From Chryseobacterium daecheongense (GTDB lineage Bacteria > Bacteroidota > Bacteroidia > Flavobacteriales > Weeksellaceae): DNA of 64,000 bases. The position numbers and the translations under genes were made by a program. The DNA is taken from positions 1,240,001 through 1,304,000 of the forward strand of contig NZ_RJTX01000001.1 of the NCBI RefSeq assembly GCF_003729955.1. The letters are read 5' to 3'. Shown piece by piece: positions 7,703 to 16,597 of this stretch. The number at the start of each line of letters is the position of its first letter. Within the stretch, counting starts at the first letter, position 1. The notes beneath the pieces were generated by a model, which was not told the DNA's origin, made no database searches, and worked only from the letters and a program-made list of their open reading frames with translations.

Positions 7703-8932
7703 TTGAAATTTCCTTTATATTTCTCTAGAAAAATAGCATTTTCCAAAGATAACAAAAATAACCTTTCAAGGGTTATCATCTTCATCGGCAGACTTTCTGT
7801 TGCTTTAGGGATCATTGTTTCACTGATTACTGTTTCCACAGGTTTCGGTTCAAAGAAAGCAATTAAGGAAAGATTAGCAGATTTCAGCGGTCATATTACC
7901 GTAAAATCTACGAGATCCAACTCTTCTTACAACACTTCAGTTCTAGATAACCAGGGTTTAAACATTCAGAAAATAAAAGAGCTACCTGACGTGGCAAGTA
8001 TCCAGAAATATGCTATGACTACAGGGATTATGCGTAATGAGCATAATTTTGCCGGGATTATCTTCAAAGGAATCGGAAAAGATTTTGACAGCGCAAGGTT
8101 CAAAAAATTTCTAATTGCCGGAAAAACTCCTACAGTAACAGAAGTGGGATATAATCACGGGGTTACTATTTCGCAGAAAATTGCCAATGATTTGCATTTA
8201 AAGGTAAAAGACAGTATTGTCACCGTATTTTCAAAAGCAGATCAAAAGCCTATTTACAGAAAATTTGAAGTAGTTGGAATTTATCGAACAGACATTAAAA
8301 TGATCGATGATCAGTTTGTAATCGGCGGAATCAATCATGTCAGAAAAATTCAGGATATGAAACCTGATGAAGTGGGTGGAATTGATATTTTCCTGAAAAA
8401 CGTCAATGATATCGACCGTGATTTTCCTGAAATCGAAAAATTAATCGGATACAAAAATTACGCTGAAAAAGCCACTGAAAAATTCCCTCAGATCACCGAC
8501 TGGATCAGTATTTTTGACACGAATATCGCATTGATCATCATCATCATGCTGATTGTAGTGATCATCAATATCATCATGGTTCTTCTTATTCTTATTATTG
8601 AAAGAACTAATTCCATAGGGTTGCTTAAAACGTTGGGAGCGAGCAATTCACAGATCAGGGCAACATTCATTAATTACACCCTGATCATTATGATTCCCGG
8701 GCTTTTATATGGAAACATTATCGGACTTGGATTGATTTTGCTACAGAAATTCTTCGGTATCATTAAGCTGAATCCTGAAAATTATTATGTAAGTACCGTT
8801 CCGGTCGATTTAAATCCGGTGGCCATTATTTCTATTTCTGCCGGGATTCTGATCATTTCTGCATTGGCCTTGATTATTCCGAGCTATCTGATCAGTAAGA
8901 TTTCTCCGGTGAAAGCGATTAAATATAATTAA
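7703..8932 (+). CDS. FtsX-like / LolE-type ABC permease
   Basis: 409 residues from TTG 7703, giving the family-like N-terminus KFPLYFSRKIAFSKDNKNNLSR. No in-frame ATG exists before residue about 110 of this version, so a non-ATG start is required; TTG 7634 is an alternative. There is an N-terminal transmembrane helix, a large periplasmic MacB-PCD-like domain, and three C-terminal helices (IALIIIIMLIVVIINIIM, the YTLIIMIPGLLYG region, and the last near 380). This is the LolC/LolE-type topology for lipoprotein release. No ATPase gene is adjacent, so a LolD partner must be encoded elsewhere. Confidence 0.82.
   Translation: MKFPLYFSRKIAFSKDNKNNLSRVIIFIGRLSVALGIIVSLITVSTGFGSKKAIKERLADFSGHITVKSTRSNSSYNTSVLDNQGLNIQKIKELPDVASIQKYAMTTGIMRNEHNFAGIIFKGIGKDFDSARFKKFLIAGKTPTVTEVGYNHGVTISQKIANDLHLKVKDSIVTVFSKADQKPIYRKFEVVGIYRTDIKMIDDQFVIGGINHVRKIQDMKPDEVGGIDIFLKNVNDIDRDFPEIEKLIGYKNYAEKATEKFPQITDWISIFDTNIALIIIIMLIVVIINIIMVLLILIIERTNSIGLLKTLGASNSQIRATFINYTLIIMIPGLLYGNIIGLGLILLQKFFGIIKLNPENYYVSTVPVDLNPVAIISISAGILIISALALIIPSYLISKISPVKAIKYN
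7744..7760 (-). promoter_or_regulatory. -7 elements of the DUF1343 gene, inside the permease gene
   Basis: Two exact minus-strand TAnnTTTG matches: TATCTTTG (7744-7751) and TATTTTTG (7753-7760). They lie 45-54 bases upstream of ATG 7698, within the coding region of the divergent permease. Confidence 0.45.
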
Positions 8933-8939
8933 TGCGAAT

Positions 8940-9006
8940 GGGCAAATAGTTAATGATGAATTTTTCTCTATTCACATTAATTGACTATTGACTATCCACC
9001 ATTGAC
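8940..9006. repeat. Intergenic imperfect inverted repeat
   Basis: AATAGTTAATGATGAA near 8945 pairs imperfectly with the complementary TTCAC-ATTAATTGACTATT stretch, followed by a second ATTGACTAT/CATTGAC unit. It resembles the 6413-6498 element in word content. Confidence 0.45.
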
Positions 9007-9030
9007 TTTTTAATTCTAATTTTAAAGCTG

Positions 9031-9038
9031 TATCTTTG
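9031..9038 (+). promoter_or_regulatory. -7 element of the CBS-like gene
   Basis: Exact TATCTTTG, 19 bases before ATG 9058. Confidence 0.6.
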
Positions 9039-9057
9039 CACCGCATATAAAAACCAT

Positions 9058-10041
9058 ATGAAATACGCAAAAAATATTCTTGAAACTATAGGAAATACAC
9101 CGTTGGTAAAGCTTAACAAAGTTTTAGGGGATGATTTTCCGGCATTAGTTTTAGCTAAAGTAGAGACCTTCAATCCCGGAAACTCCGTGAAGGACAGAAT
9201 GGCTCTTAAAATGATCGAAGATGCTGAAAAAGATGGCAGATTAAAACCTGGAGGAACCATTATTGAAGGAACTTCAGGGAATACAGGAATGGGATTGGCT
9301 CTTGCAGCGATCATCAAAGGTTATAAATGTATTTTTGTAACCAACTCTAAACAATCAAAAGAAAAATGTGATATTCTTCGTGCCGTAGGTGCTGAAGTGA
9401 TTGTATGTCCTACAGATGTAAAACCTACAGATCCCCGTTCATATTACTCCGTTTCCAAAAGACTGGCAAAAGAAACTGAAAATGGATGGTATGTTAACCA
9501 ATATGATAATTTATCAAACAGAACGGCTCACTACGAGTCTACAGCTCCTGAAATCTGGGAACAAACCGATGGGAAGCTGACTCATTTCGTAGTGGGAGCA
9601 GGAACAGGAGGTACTATTACAGGATGCGGAATGTTCTTTAAGGAGAAAAATCCTAATATCAAAGTAATTGGTGTAGACACGTACGGTTCTATTCTAAAAG
9701 AATTCCATGAAACGGGTGAACTTCATTATGATCATGCGTATACCTACATTACGGAAGGAATTGGTGAAGACATCATTCCCGAAAACTATGACATGTCTGT
9801 TATTGATCATTTTGAAAAGGTTACCGATAAAGACGGAGCGATCTACGCAAGAAAATTAGCGAAAGAAGAAGGGATTTTCTGCGGATATTCTGCGGGAAGT
9901 GCTATTGCTTCTTTGGTTCAGATGAAAGATCAGTTTACCAAAGATGATGTGATTGTAGTATTGCTTCACGATCATGGTTCAAGATATGTAGCGAAAGTTT
10001 ACAATGATGAATGGATGAAAGAAATGGGTTGGCTAGACTAA
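9058..10041 (+). CDS. PLP-dependent cystathionine beta-synthase / cysteine synthase family enzyme
   Basis: 327-residue fold-type II PLP enzyme. Lys45 in NPGNSVKDR is the Schiff-base lysine; EGTSGNTGMGLAL and the GAGTGGTITG loop bind the cofactor phosphate. SGNTGMG and the block DPRSYYSVSKRL are more CBS-like than CysK-like. The family condenses serine (or O-acetylserine) with homocysteine (or sulfide). It lacks C-terminal CBS regulatory domains. A cystathionine gamma-synthase/lyase family gene lies at 52.9-54.0 kb, so the pair could form a transsulfuration route. Cytoplasmic; monocistronic, with a strong terminator directly downstream. Confidence 0.85.
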   Translation: MKYAKNILETIGNTPLVKLNKVLGDDFPALVLAKVETFNPGNSVKDRMALKMIEDAEKDGRLKPGGTIIEGTSGNTGMGLALAAIIKGYKCIFVTNSKQSKEKCDILRAVGAEVIVCPTDVKPTDPRSYYSVSKRLAKETENGWYVNQYDNLSNRTAHYESTAPEIWEQTDGKLTHFVVGAGTGGTITGCGMFFKEKNPNIKVIGVDTYGSILKEFHETGELHYDHAYTYITEGIGEDIIPENYDMSVIDHFEKVTDKDGAIYARKLAKEEGIFCGYSAGSAIASLVQMKDQFTKDDVIVVLLHDHGSRYVAKVYNDEWMKEMGWLD

Positions 10042-10052
10042 AAATAAAATAG

Positions 10053-10083
10053 AAAATCAGAGCAAATTGCTCTGATTTTTTTA
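10053..10083. terminator. Bidirectional terminator
   Basis: Stem AATCAGAGC/GCTCTGATT (10055-10063 and 10069-10077), with A runs on the left and T runs on the right. It serves both the CBS-like gene and the convergent gene at 10084. Confidence 0.85.
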
Positions 10084-10611
10084 TTACTGATCAATATTTT
10101 CTTGTATTGTTTGTTTAAGCAAATTATAATCTTTATCGCTCATTGCTTTTCTTGGAAACATATAGCTGTGCTTTCCGTCTAATGAAATATAAGTATCATT
10201 AATATCTGCTGCTGTAAAGTCTTTCCAAAGATTATATTCTTCCTGTTGATCAATTTTTATATTGAAAAATTCATGATTGAAGCTTATTTCATATAGATTG
10301 CACTTTTCAAGTGATTTTAAATATCCTTCAACTCCTTTTTTCCATCTGGAAACATTATTGATACTTACTGAAAGAAAAACGGTACAAAGCAGAAATAAAA
10401 AGCTCAAAAAGTAAAGGACACCCACATTTTCTTTTCCTAACTGATCTTTTAATAAAAGAGCGATCAATAATAGAGCGCCAACGACTATAGTTGTAATGGT
10501 TTTTCCTTTTGTAGTGGGCGAGAAAAATAAACTTCCCTGGTCACCGTTGAAATAAATATCTTCAAAATTTTTCCTATCCGGCTTTAATCTGATTACCTTT
10601 TCTTCACTCAT
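10084..10611 (-). CDS. YcxB-like two-helix membrane protein
   Basis: 175 residues. Two adjacent hydrophobic helices (about 38-54 and 65-85: TTIVVGALLLIALLL and LYFLSFLFLLCTVFLS) sit between a cytoplasmic N-terminus and a C-terminal domain. That domain reads YEISFNHEFFNIK, EEYNLWKDFTAADIND, SYMFPRKAMSDKDY. The pattern of a bound-or-displayed domain followed by a proline-containing PRKAM..KDY motif is that of YcxB-like proteins, whose role is unknown. It lies downstream of cbpM with a 38-base gap and could be read through from that operon. Confidence 0.6.
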   Translation of the reverse strand: MSEEKVIRLKPDRKNFEDIYFNGDQGSLFFSPTTKGKTITTIVVGALLLIALLLKDQLGKENVGVLYFLSFLFLLCTVFLSVSINNVSRWKKGVEGYLKSLEKCNLYEISFNHEFFNIKIDQQEEYNLWKDFTAADINDTYISLDGKHSYMFPRKAMSDKDYNLLKQTIQENIDQ

Positions 10612-10649
10612 TCTTATTTAATATTGCTTTAAAAGTCTACAAAGCTAAA

Positions 10650-10952
10650 CTAAATATCTTCATACTTATCACTTATTGCAGAAAGTTTCTTTATCAGCTC
10701 ATGATTCTTTTTTTTCAGGTCTTCCATTTTTTGAAGCATATCATGGATCACTTCCAGGCCGGGCAGATTAATTTCAAGGTCATAATGCCAATTGGTAAAC
10801 CTTTCAAAAGCCGGCAGATCTTCATAGCTTATATAAAGGATATCATTTTCGGTTTGTACATTCAGCAGGCCAAAATCTACCAGATCATCAAAGAAAGTGA
10901 CTTCTATATTGTATATTTTTACGAGTTCTTCTCGCGATATTCTTTCACTCAT
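10650..10952 (-). CDS. cbpM: CbpM-like modulator of CbpA
   Basis: 100 residues, a MerR-like helix-turn-helix start (ISREELVKIYNIE...LVDFGLL) followed by a coiled coil (LEVIHDMLQKMEDLKKKNHELIKKL). CbpM binds the J domain of CbpA and inhibits both its DnaK co-chaperone and DNA-binding activities. The gene starts 3 bases after the cbpA stop, the standard cbpA-cbpM arrangement, which is the main support for the name. Length is normal for the family. Confidence 0.85.
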   Translation of the reverse strand: MSERISREELVKIYNIEVTFFDDLVDFGLLNVQTENDILYISYEDLPAFERFTNWHYDLEINLPGLEVIHDMLQKMEDLKKKNHELIKKLSAISDKYEDI

Positions 10953-10955
10953 GGC

Positions 10956-11861
10956 TTAGGAATTTTTAAGTTGTTCAAAAAGTTCTTTCTGCTTGTCTGT
11001 GAGATGGGTCGGCAATTTGATATCATACGTCACAAATAAATCGCCAAACTGTCCTTCTTTTTTATACACGGGAAATCCTTTACCTTTTAGTCGTACAGTA
11101 GTTCCGTTCTGCGTCCCGGGCTTTACTTTTAGGTTCACGCTTCCATCCAGTGTATTTACCATTACATCTCCTCCTAAAACAGCCGTGTATAGATCGATTG
11201 TCACTTTTGTTTTCAGGTCATCTCCTACCCTTTCAAAATCCGGATCCGGAGGAATATTGAAAGTAATATATAAATCTCCATTCGGGCCACCATTAAAGCC
11301 TGGATTCCCGTGTCCTTTCAGCTTGATCTGTTGCCCGTCATATACGCCTGCCGGAATGGTGATCCTTACTTTTTTACCATTAATTTCAAAGGTTTGAGGA
11401 TGGGTTTTAGCCGCATCCCTTAAATTTAAATTCAGCTCAGCATGCATATCCTGTCCTTTGAATTTTCCGGAAGCGCTTCCGCGGGAGCTTCTCCTGAAAC
11501 CTCCGGTTCCCCCAAACATACTCTGAAAGAAGTCTGAAAAATCTTCTCCCTCTCCGAAATCAGCTCCTGAAAAACCTCCATAATCCTGGCTTTGATACTG
11601 CCTTTGCTGTTGCTGGGCTTTTTCATATTCTTCCCCATGTTTCCAGTGTTCTCCATATTTATCATATTTGGCCCTGTTTTCTGGGTTACTTAATACCTCA
11701 TTGGCTTCATTAAGTTCTTTGAATTTCTTTTCAGCCTCCTTATCATCAGGGTTAAGGTCCGGATGTAATTTTCTGGCGAGTTTTCGGTAGGCTTTTTTGA
11801 TCTCGTCTTGGGTGGCATTCTTCTGTACTCCTAAAATTTTATAATAATCGATATAAGCCAT
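10956..11861 (-). CDS. cbpA: CbpA, class B DnaJ co-chaperone
   Basis: 301 residues. The J domain is at about 4-70 with the HPD motif at 33-35, which stimulates DnaK ATPase. A Gly/Phe-rich linker follows (about 95-135), then two C-terminal beta domains ([26 protein letters not shown] onward). There is no cysteine-rich zinc finger, which separates it from DnaJ and identifies CbpA. It works in the cytoplasm on misfolded proteins and can bind curved DNA. It is co-transcribed with cbpM, 3 bases downstream. The ATG at 11861 lies 16 bases from an exact -7 element. Confidence 0.92.
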   Translation of the reverse strand: MAYIDYYKILGVQKNATQDEIKKAYRKLARKLHPDLNPDDKEAEKKFKELNEANEVLSNPENRAKYDKYGEHWKHGEEYEKAQQQQRQYQSQDYGGFSGADFGEGEDFSDFFQSMFGGTGGFRRSSRGSASGKFKGQDMHAELNLNLRDAAKTHPQTFEINGKKVRITIPAGVYDGQQIKLKGHGNPGFNGGPNGDLYITFNIPPDPDFERVGDDLKTKVTIDLYTAVLGGDVMVNTLDGSVNLKVKPGTQNGTTVRLKGKGFPVYKKEGQFGDLFVTYDIKLPTHLTDKQKELFEQLKNS

Positions 11862-11877
11862 AGAAACGATGTTTACT

Positions 11878-11885
11878 CAAATTTA
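11878..11885 (-). promoter_or_regulatory. -7 element of cbpA-cbpM
   Basis: Exact TAAATTTG on the minus strand, 16 bases upstream of the cbpA start. Confidence 0.5.
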
Positions 11886-11932
11886 GAAATTTTAAGCCTA
11901 AAAATTATATAACAGAATGTTAAAAATAAGCC

Positions 11933-11940
11933 TATCTTTG
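11933..11940 (+). promoter_or_regulatory. -7 element of the SDF symporter gene
   Basis: Exact TATCTTTG, 14 bases before ATG 11955, so the leader would be very short. Confidence 0.55.
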
Positions 11941-11954
11941 ATAAAAAGCCCTGT

Positions 11955-13154
11955 ATGAAAGAGGTACTGAAAAACTACTCCGGAATTTTATTGTTACTGT
12001 TAGGAATTACGATTGGGAGCATTATAGGCATTGCCGCACCTGCTGTGGTGGATTATATTAAGCCATCAGGAGATATTTTTCTTAATCTGCTTTTCGTGAG
12101 TGTGGTTCCGTTGGTATTTTTTGCGGTTTCCAACTCTATTGCTTCTTTGGAACAACAGTCAAAATTCGGGAGGATTATTCTTACCATGTCTTTCACCTTT
12201 TTGCTTTTTATTTTAATTGCGGCTATTTTTACGATCTGCGCGGTATATCTTTTTCCGGTGTCCTCAATTTCAGGAAGTTCTGAAATGGTTACGGAAACTG
12301 CCAATCAGGATAGTTGGGGCAACAGAATTGTAAGCTTTTTCACTGTAGGAGAATTTACAGAGTTATTTTCGAGAAGAAATATGCTGGCTCTTTTGATCTT
12401 TGCATTCTTAACAGGGTTTGCAGCTAGAAAAGCAGGTGAAAAAGGACAACCGTTCAGAATCTTTATTGCTTCGGGATACGAAGTAATGAAAGAATTGCTT
12501 TTATTGATTATGAAGCTGGCTCCGATTGGTTTAGGTGCTTATTTTGCGTATCAGGTGGCCACTTTAGGACCTCAGCTTTTTGGTTTTTATGGAAAACCAT
12601 TAGGACTTTACTATATTGCCGGAATTATTTATTTCCTTGTATTTTTCTCTTTGTATGCTTTCATGGCGAATGGACGAAATGGAGTCAAAAGCTTTTGGAC
12701 CAATGCTATTTACCCCACTCTTACGGCATTAAGCACATGTAGCAGTTTTGCGACCATGCCTGCTAATTTACAGGCAGCTTCTAAAATTGGCATTCCAAAC
12801 TCTATTGCGAATCTGGTGATCCCGATTGGAACTACACTGCATAAAAATGGTTCATCCATGTCTTCGATTATTAAGATTTACGTAGCTTTTTTGATTATCG
12901 GAAGGGATTTCTTTGAGCCATCCAATCTTTTATTAGCGCTTGGGATTACGGTTTTTGTGAGTATTGTTGCTGGTGGAATTCCTAATGGAGGCTATATTGG
13001 TGAAATGTTGATGATCTCTGTATACAAATTACCACAGGAAGCTATTCCTGCAGTAATGATTATCGGTACGCTGGTTGATCCTTTAGCAACCGTTTTGAAT
13101 GCGGTTGGAGATGTTGTGGCGGCAATGTTTGTTAATCGGTTTGTAAAGGTTTAA
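11955..13154 (+). CDS. Dicarboxylate/amino acid:cation symporter (SDF family), atypical binding site
   Basis: 399 residues with the GltPh-like fold: multiple helices, the HP1 serine-rich loop LSTCSSFATMPANL, a TM7 motif region IGTTLHKNGSS and a TM8 region DPLATVLNAVGD. Compared with GltPh, TM7 NMDG reads HKNG. In TM8 the Asp, Asn and Asp at positions equivalent to 394, 401 and 405 are kept, but Arg397 is Ala. That arginine holds the side-chain carboxylate of aspartate or glutamate, so an acidic substrate is unlikely; a neutral amino acid or another solute is more plausible. The Lys in TM7 may also alter ion coupling. Single gene with its own promoter. Confidence 0.85.
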   Translation: MKEVLKNYSGILLLLLGITIGSIIGIAAPAVVDYIKPSGDIFLNLLFVSVVPLVFFAVSNSIASLEQQSKFGRIILTMSFTFLLFILIAAIFTICAVYLFPVSSISGSSEMVTETANQDSWGNRIVSFFTVGEFTELFSRRNMLALLIFAFLTGFAARKAGEKGQPFRIFIASGYEVMKELLLLIMKLAPIGLGAYFAYQVATLGPQLFGFYGKPLGLYYIAGIIYFLVFFSLYAFMANGRNGVKSFWTNAIYPTLTALSTCSSFATMPANLQAASKIGIPNSIANLVIPIGTTLHKNGSSMSSIIKIYVAFLIIGRDFFEPSNLLLALGITVFVSIVAGGIPNGGYIGEMLMISVYKLPQEAIPAVMIIGTLVDPLATVLNAVGDVVAAMFVNRFVKV

Positions 13155-13229
13155 CCCTTTCGTAGCTTATACAGATTTTAATAGATTTCTTTTAACTAAC
13201 TATTCAATATGAACTTATTAATACTGCCT

Positions 13230-13613
13230 TTACTCACTTCTTTTTACAGGTTCCAGATTTTCATATTCTTCTGGAGTAAAAAGCCTGTAATGAACTTTAA
13301 ATGTTTTACCCAACGGTGTCTCCAAAGAAAAACCTCCAGGCCCGAAACCATCAAGAACATCTAATGTAAAATGCGAATATTTCCAGTACTCGAATAAATC
13401 GCGATCGATCCAAAATTCGTGACCGTTGATGGTTCCTATCATGGCATCGTTCATTCTTGGGTGAAACCTTCCTTTCTCAAAGCATTGAGGCTGAGTACCT
13501 TCACAGCAACCTCCTGCCTGATAGAACATAAGATCACCGTATTTTTTTTCTAATTCCCAAATGACTTCCAACGCTTTTTCCGTAGCTGATAGCCTGGGTA
13601 TTTTTGTTTCCAT
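13230..13613 (-). CDS. DUF779 protein, aldehyde dehydrogenase-associated
   Basis: 127 residues. Conserved DUF779 blocks: YQAGGCCEGTQPQCF with three cysteines, DAMIGTINGHEFWIDRDLFEYWK, and the GFSLETPLGKTFKVHYR region. DUF779 proteins are encoded next to AldB-type acetaldehyde dehydrogenases, as here, but their biochemical role is not established. The cysteine cluster could bind metal or be redox-active. Last gene of the adh cluster in transcript order (ALDH, ADH, DUF779), separated from adhP by a 134-base gap with a hairpin. Confidence 0.88.
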   Translation of the reverse strand: METKIPRLSATEKALEVIWELEKKYGDLMFYQAGGCCEGTQPQCFEKGRFHPRMNDAMIGTINGHEFWIDRDLFEYWKYSHFTLDVLDGFGPGGFSLETPLGKTFKVHYRLFTPEEYENLEPVKRSE

Positions 13614-13696
13614 TTTTTCTTTTTTACTATGAATCTAAATTAATCATAAAGCTTTTTAATGGTAGGAAAACTCAAGATTTTGATTTTCCTGTAAGT

Positions 13697-13730
13697 AAAA
13701 ACCTGACAAAATAATTTCTGCCAGGTTTTA
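13697..13730 (-). terminator. Terminator after adhP
   Basis: Stem AAAACCTG/CAGGTTTT followed, on the minus strand, by a T run. It lies between adhP and the DUF779 gene, so the latter may be expressed by read-through or its own promoter. Confidence 0.6.
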
Positions 13731-13747
13731 TGATATACTATTATAAT

Positions 13748-14782
13748 TTAGTTTGCACTGGCAATATCAAGAACAATCCTGCCATCAATCTGTCCTTTTT
13801 TCATTTTATCAAATACATCATTAATGTCTTCTAATTTTGCTGAAGTTACTGTAGCTTTTACCAAGCCTTCGTTAGCAAAATCCAATGCTTCCTGAAGGTC
13901 TTTTCTTGTTCCGACAATAGAACCTCTTACGGTTATTCTTTTTAGAACTGTTTCAAAAATCGGCAATTCAAAAGAACCTGGAGGAAGCCCATTTAATGCA
14001 ATAGTTCCTTTTCTTCTTAAAACATCGATTCCCTGCTTAAAAGCAATAGGAGAAACCGCTGTAATTAATGCACCATGCATTCCGCCAACTTCTTTATGTA
14101 AATATTCTCCGGGATCTGTATTTTTTGCGTTCACTACCAGATCTGCTCCTAGTTTTTTAGCAAGTTCAAGTTTATCGTCTGCGACATCAATTGCTGCCAC
14201 ATGCATACCCATTGCTTTTGCATACTGAACTGCAACATGTCCTAATCCACCGATTCCTGAAATAGCCACCCATTCTCCCGGTCTTGTTTCGGTTTCTTTT
14301 AAACCTTTATAAACAGTTACACCTGCACAAAGAATAGGAGCAATTTCCAAAAAGTTAACATTCGATTTTAAATGCCCCACATATCTTGAATCTGCGATTA
14401 CATATTCTGCAAAACCACCGTCCACACTATACCCTCCATTCTTCTGAGCCTCACAAAGGGTTTCCCAACCCGTGATACAATAATCACAACATCCACATGC
14501 GCTGTACAGCCAAGGAACTCCTACTGCATCTCCTTCTTTTACCTGAGCTTCCGGTCCACAGGCAACCACAATACCGACTCCCTCGTGTCCGGGAATCAGA
14601 GGCATTTTTGGCTTTACCGGCCAATCGCCGTCTACAGCATGCAAATCTGTATGACAAACACCACAAGCAATAACTTTTACCAATACCTCATATCTTCCGG
14701 GTTCTCTTACAGGAACTTCTTCTATTTTCAGTGGTTGCCCGTAGCCTTGTACTACTGCAGCTTTCATAGTTTTTGGAATCAT
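13748..14782 (-). CDS. adhP: Zinc-dependent alcohol dehydrogenase
   Basis: 344 residues (ATG 14782; ATG 14767 gives the shorter [10 protein letters not shown] start). Medium-chain dehydrogenase with catalytic zinc ligands in [15 protein letters not shown] and GHEGVG. Structural zinc cysteines are in [16 protein letters not shown]. The Rossmann glycine motif is [17 protein letters not shown]. The AdhP type oxidises ethanol and other primary alcohols with NAD. It sits between the aldehyde dehydrogenase and DUF779 genes, giving an alcohol to acid pathway in one cluster, probably controlled by the divergent AraC regulator. Confidence 0.92.
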   Translation of the reverse strand: MIPKTMKAAVVQGYGQPLKIEEVPVREPGRYEVLVKVIACGVCHTDLHAVDGDWPVKPKMPLIPGHEGVGIVVACGPEAQVKEGDAVGVPWLYSACGCCDYCITGWETLCEAQKNGGYSVDGGFAEYVIADSRYVGHLKSNVNFLEIAPILCAGVTVYKGLKETETRPGEWVAISGIGGLGHVAVQYAKAMGMHVAAIDVADDKLELAKKLGADLVVNAKNTDPGEYLHKEVGGMHGALITAVSPIAFKQGIDVLRRKGTIALNGLPPGSFELPIFETVLKRITVRGSIVGTRKDLQEALDFANEGLVKATVTSAKLEDINDVFDKMKKGQIDGRIVLDIASAN

Positions 14783-14887
14783 ATTTTACTTTTGTTTTAA
14801 TTTAATTTGAGTATAGGATGCTGTCAGAAAACTACCGTTTTGCCCCGTTTTTAATAACGAGACTAACAGGCAGCTTCAATATTAAAA

Positions 14888-16417
14888 TTAAAAGAAACCC
14901 AATTTGTTTTTATTATAAGAAATCAACATGTTTTTAGTCTGGCGGTAATGATCCAACATCATTTTATGATTTTCCCTGCCTATTCCGGATTGTTTATACC
15001 CCCCGAAAGGTGCTCCTGCCGGATAAGAGTGATACTGATTCACCCAAACTCTACCCGCCTGAATCTGACGCGGAATGGTATACAACTGATGTGCGTCTCT
15101 TGTCCAAACACCTGCTCCAAGACCATAAATGGTATCGTTTGCAATTTTTACTGCTTCTTCCTCATCCTTAAATGTCGTGAAAGCCAATACAGGACCAAAA
15201 ATTTCCTCCTGGAAGATTCTCATTCTGTTATTTCCCTTGAAGATAGTCGGCTGGATATAATATCCGTTTTCCAGTCCTTCCCCTACGTCGTTTACATCGC
15301 CGCCAACTAAAACTTCCGCTCCTTCTTCTTTTCCTAATTTAATATAAGAAAGAATTTTATCTTTTTGAATCTTTGACGCCTGAGCTCCCATCATTACAGT
15401 TTTATCTAATGGGTTACCTATTTTAATAGCTTTTACTCTTTCAACTACTTTTTTAATAAATTTATCTGCAATATCTTCCTGTACTAACAGCCTGGAAGGA
15501 CAAGTACATATTTCTCCCTGATTTAACGCAAAAAGAACGGCCCCTTCAATGGCTTTATCTAAAAATTCATCATCTGCATCCATTACTGAACTGAAAAAAA
15601 TATTGGGTGACTTACCTCCTAATTCCAATGTTACGGGGATGATACTTTCTGTTGCATACTGCATTACCATACGTCCTGTAGCTGTGGAACCTGTAAACGC
15701 AGCTTTTGAAACTTTTGGGTTTGTTACTAATGCTCTTCCCAATTCTGCACCAAAACCGTTTACAATATTTACAACACCTTCAGGCAATAGATCACCTATA
15801 ATTTCCATTAAAATCATGATGGAAATTGGTGTACTTTCTGCAGGTTTCAGCACTACACAATTCCCTGCAGCTAAGGCTGGAGCCAATTTCCAAACAGCCA
15901 TTAACAAAGGAAAATTCCAAGGGATGATCTGTGCTATTACTCCAAGCGGTTCATGAATAATAAGAGAAACGGTATCCTTGTCCAGCTCGTTATGAAAACC
16001 TTCTTCTGCACGGATTACTGATGCAAAATATCTGAAATGGTCTATTGCTAGAGGCAGATCTGCAGCCAAAGTTTCTCTTACGGCTTTACCATTATCAATA
16101 GTTTCCACTGTTGCAAGATATTCAAGGTTTTTCTCTATTCTGTCTGCAATTTTATTTAATATAATACTTCTTTCCGTAGATGAAGTATCTTTCCAGGTAT
16201 GGAATGCCTTTTCGGCTGCATTAACGGCCAACTCCAAATCTTCTTTGGATGAATGTGCTGCCTGGGTAAATACCTTTCCGTCAACTGGTGAAACTACATC
16301 AAAATACTGCCCGTTAACCGGTGCAGTAAATTTACCGTCAATATAATTATTATACTGACTTCTGAATTCAGGCCATTGTAATGTTGTACCTGATTTCGAT
16401 TCTGTTATTGTACTCAT
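14888..16417 (-). CDS. NAD-dependent aldehyde dehydrogenase, AldB/ExaC type
   Basis: 509 residues. Catalytic Cys304 in NQGEICTCPSR and the general base Glu265 in LELGGKS are present, as is the NAD-binding FTGSTATGR block (241-249). The double-Cys motif CTCPSR is typical of the acetaldehyde dehydrogenases (AldB/ExaC) found with DUF779 proteins. It probably oxidises acetaldehyde made by the adjacent AdhP to acetate in the cytoplasm. First gene of the cluster; the start faces the AraC-family regulator across a 180-base intergenic region that should hold both promoters. Confidence 0.92.
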   Translation of the reverse strand: MSTITESKSGTTLQWPEFRSQYNNYIDGKFTAPVNGQYFDVVSPVDGKVFTQAAHSSKEDLELAVNAAEKAFHTWKDTSSTERSIILNKIADRIEKNLEYLATVETIDNGKAVRETLAADLPLAIDHFRYFASVIRAEEGFHNELDKDTVSLIIHEPLGVIAQIIPWNFPLLMAVWKLAPALAAGNCVVLKPAESTPISIMILMEIIGDLLPEGVVNIVNGFGAELGRALVTNPKVSKAAFTGSTATGRMVMQYATESIIPVTLELGGKSPNIFFSSVMDADDEFLDKAIEGAVLFALNQGEICTCPSRLLVQEDIADKFIKKVVERVKAIKIGNPLDKTVMMGAQASKIQKDKILSYIKLGKEEGAEVLVGGDVNDVGEGLENGYYIQPTIFKGNNRMRIFQEEIFGPVLAFTTFKDEEEAVKIANDTIYGLGAGVWTRDAHQLYTIPRQIQAGRVWVNQYHSYPAGAPFGGYKQSGIGRENHKMMLDHYRQTKNMLISYNKNKLGFF

Positions 16418-16560
16418 ATTAGTGTAATTTTAATTTTTCTGTGACACCAAATTACACTTACCCTCAAAAAACGTATAGCATAATCCTACAAAAAAACTTC
16501 AAAATAGTGCAGGCATTTGATTTTATAATTTTATTAACATCTGCTTAGCTTTTAAATTTC

Positions 16561-16568
16561 TATATTTG
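16561..16568 (+). promoter_or_regulatory. -7 element of the AraC regulator gene
   Basis: Exact TATATTTG, 29 bases before ATG 16598. No exact match was found for the divergent aldehyde dehydrogenase, as expected of an activator-dependent promoter. Confidence 0.55.
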
Positions 16569-16597
16569 ATAGAATAGGCAATAAAAAATATTTAGAA

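Noticed and set aside
10993..11397. Long open frame opposite cbpA
   Set aside because: Shadow of the cbpA codons with no family features; the same applies to 15549-15956 opposite the aldehyde dehydrogenase.
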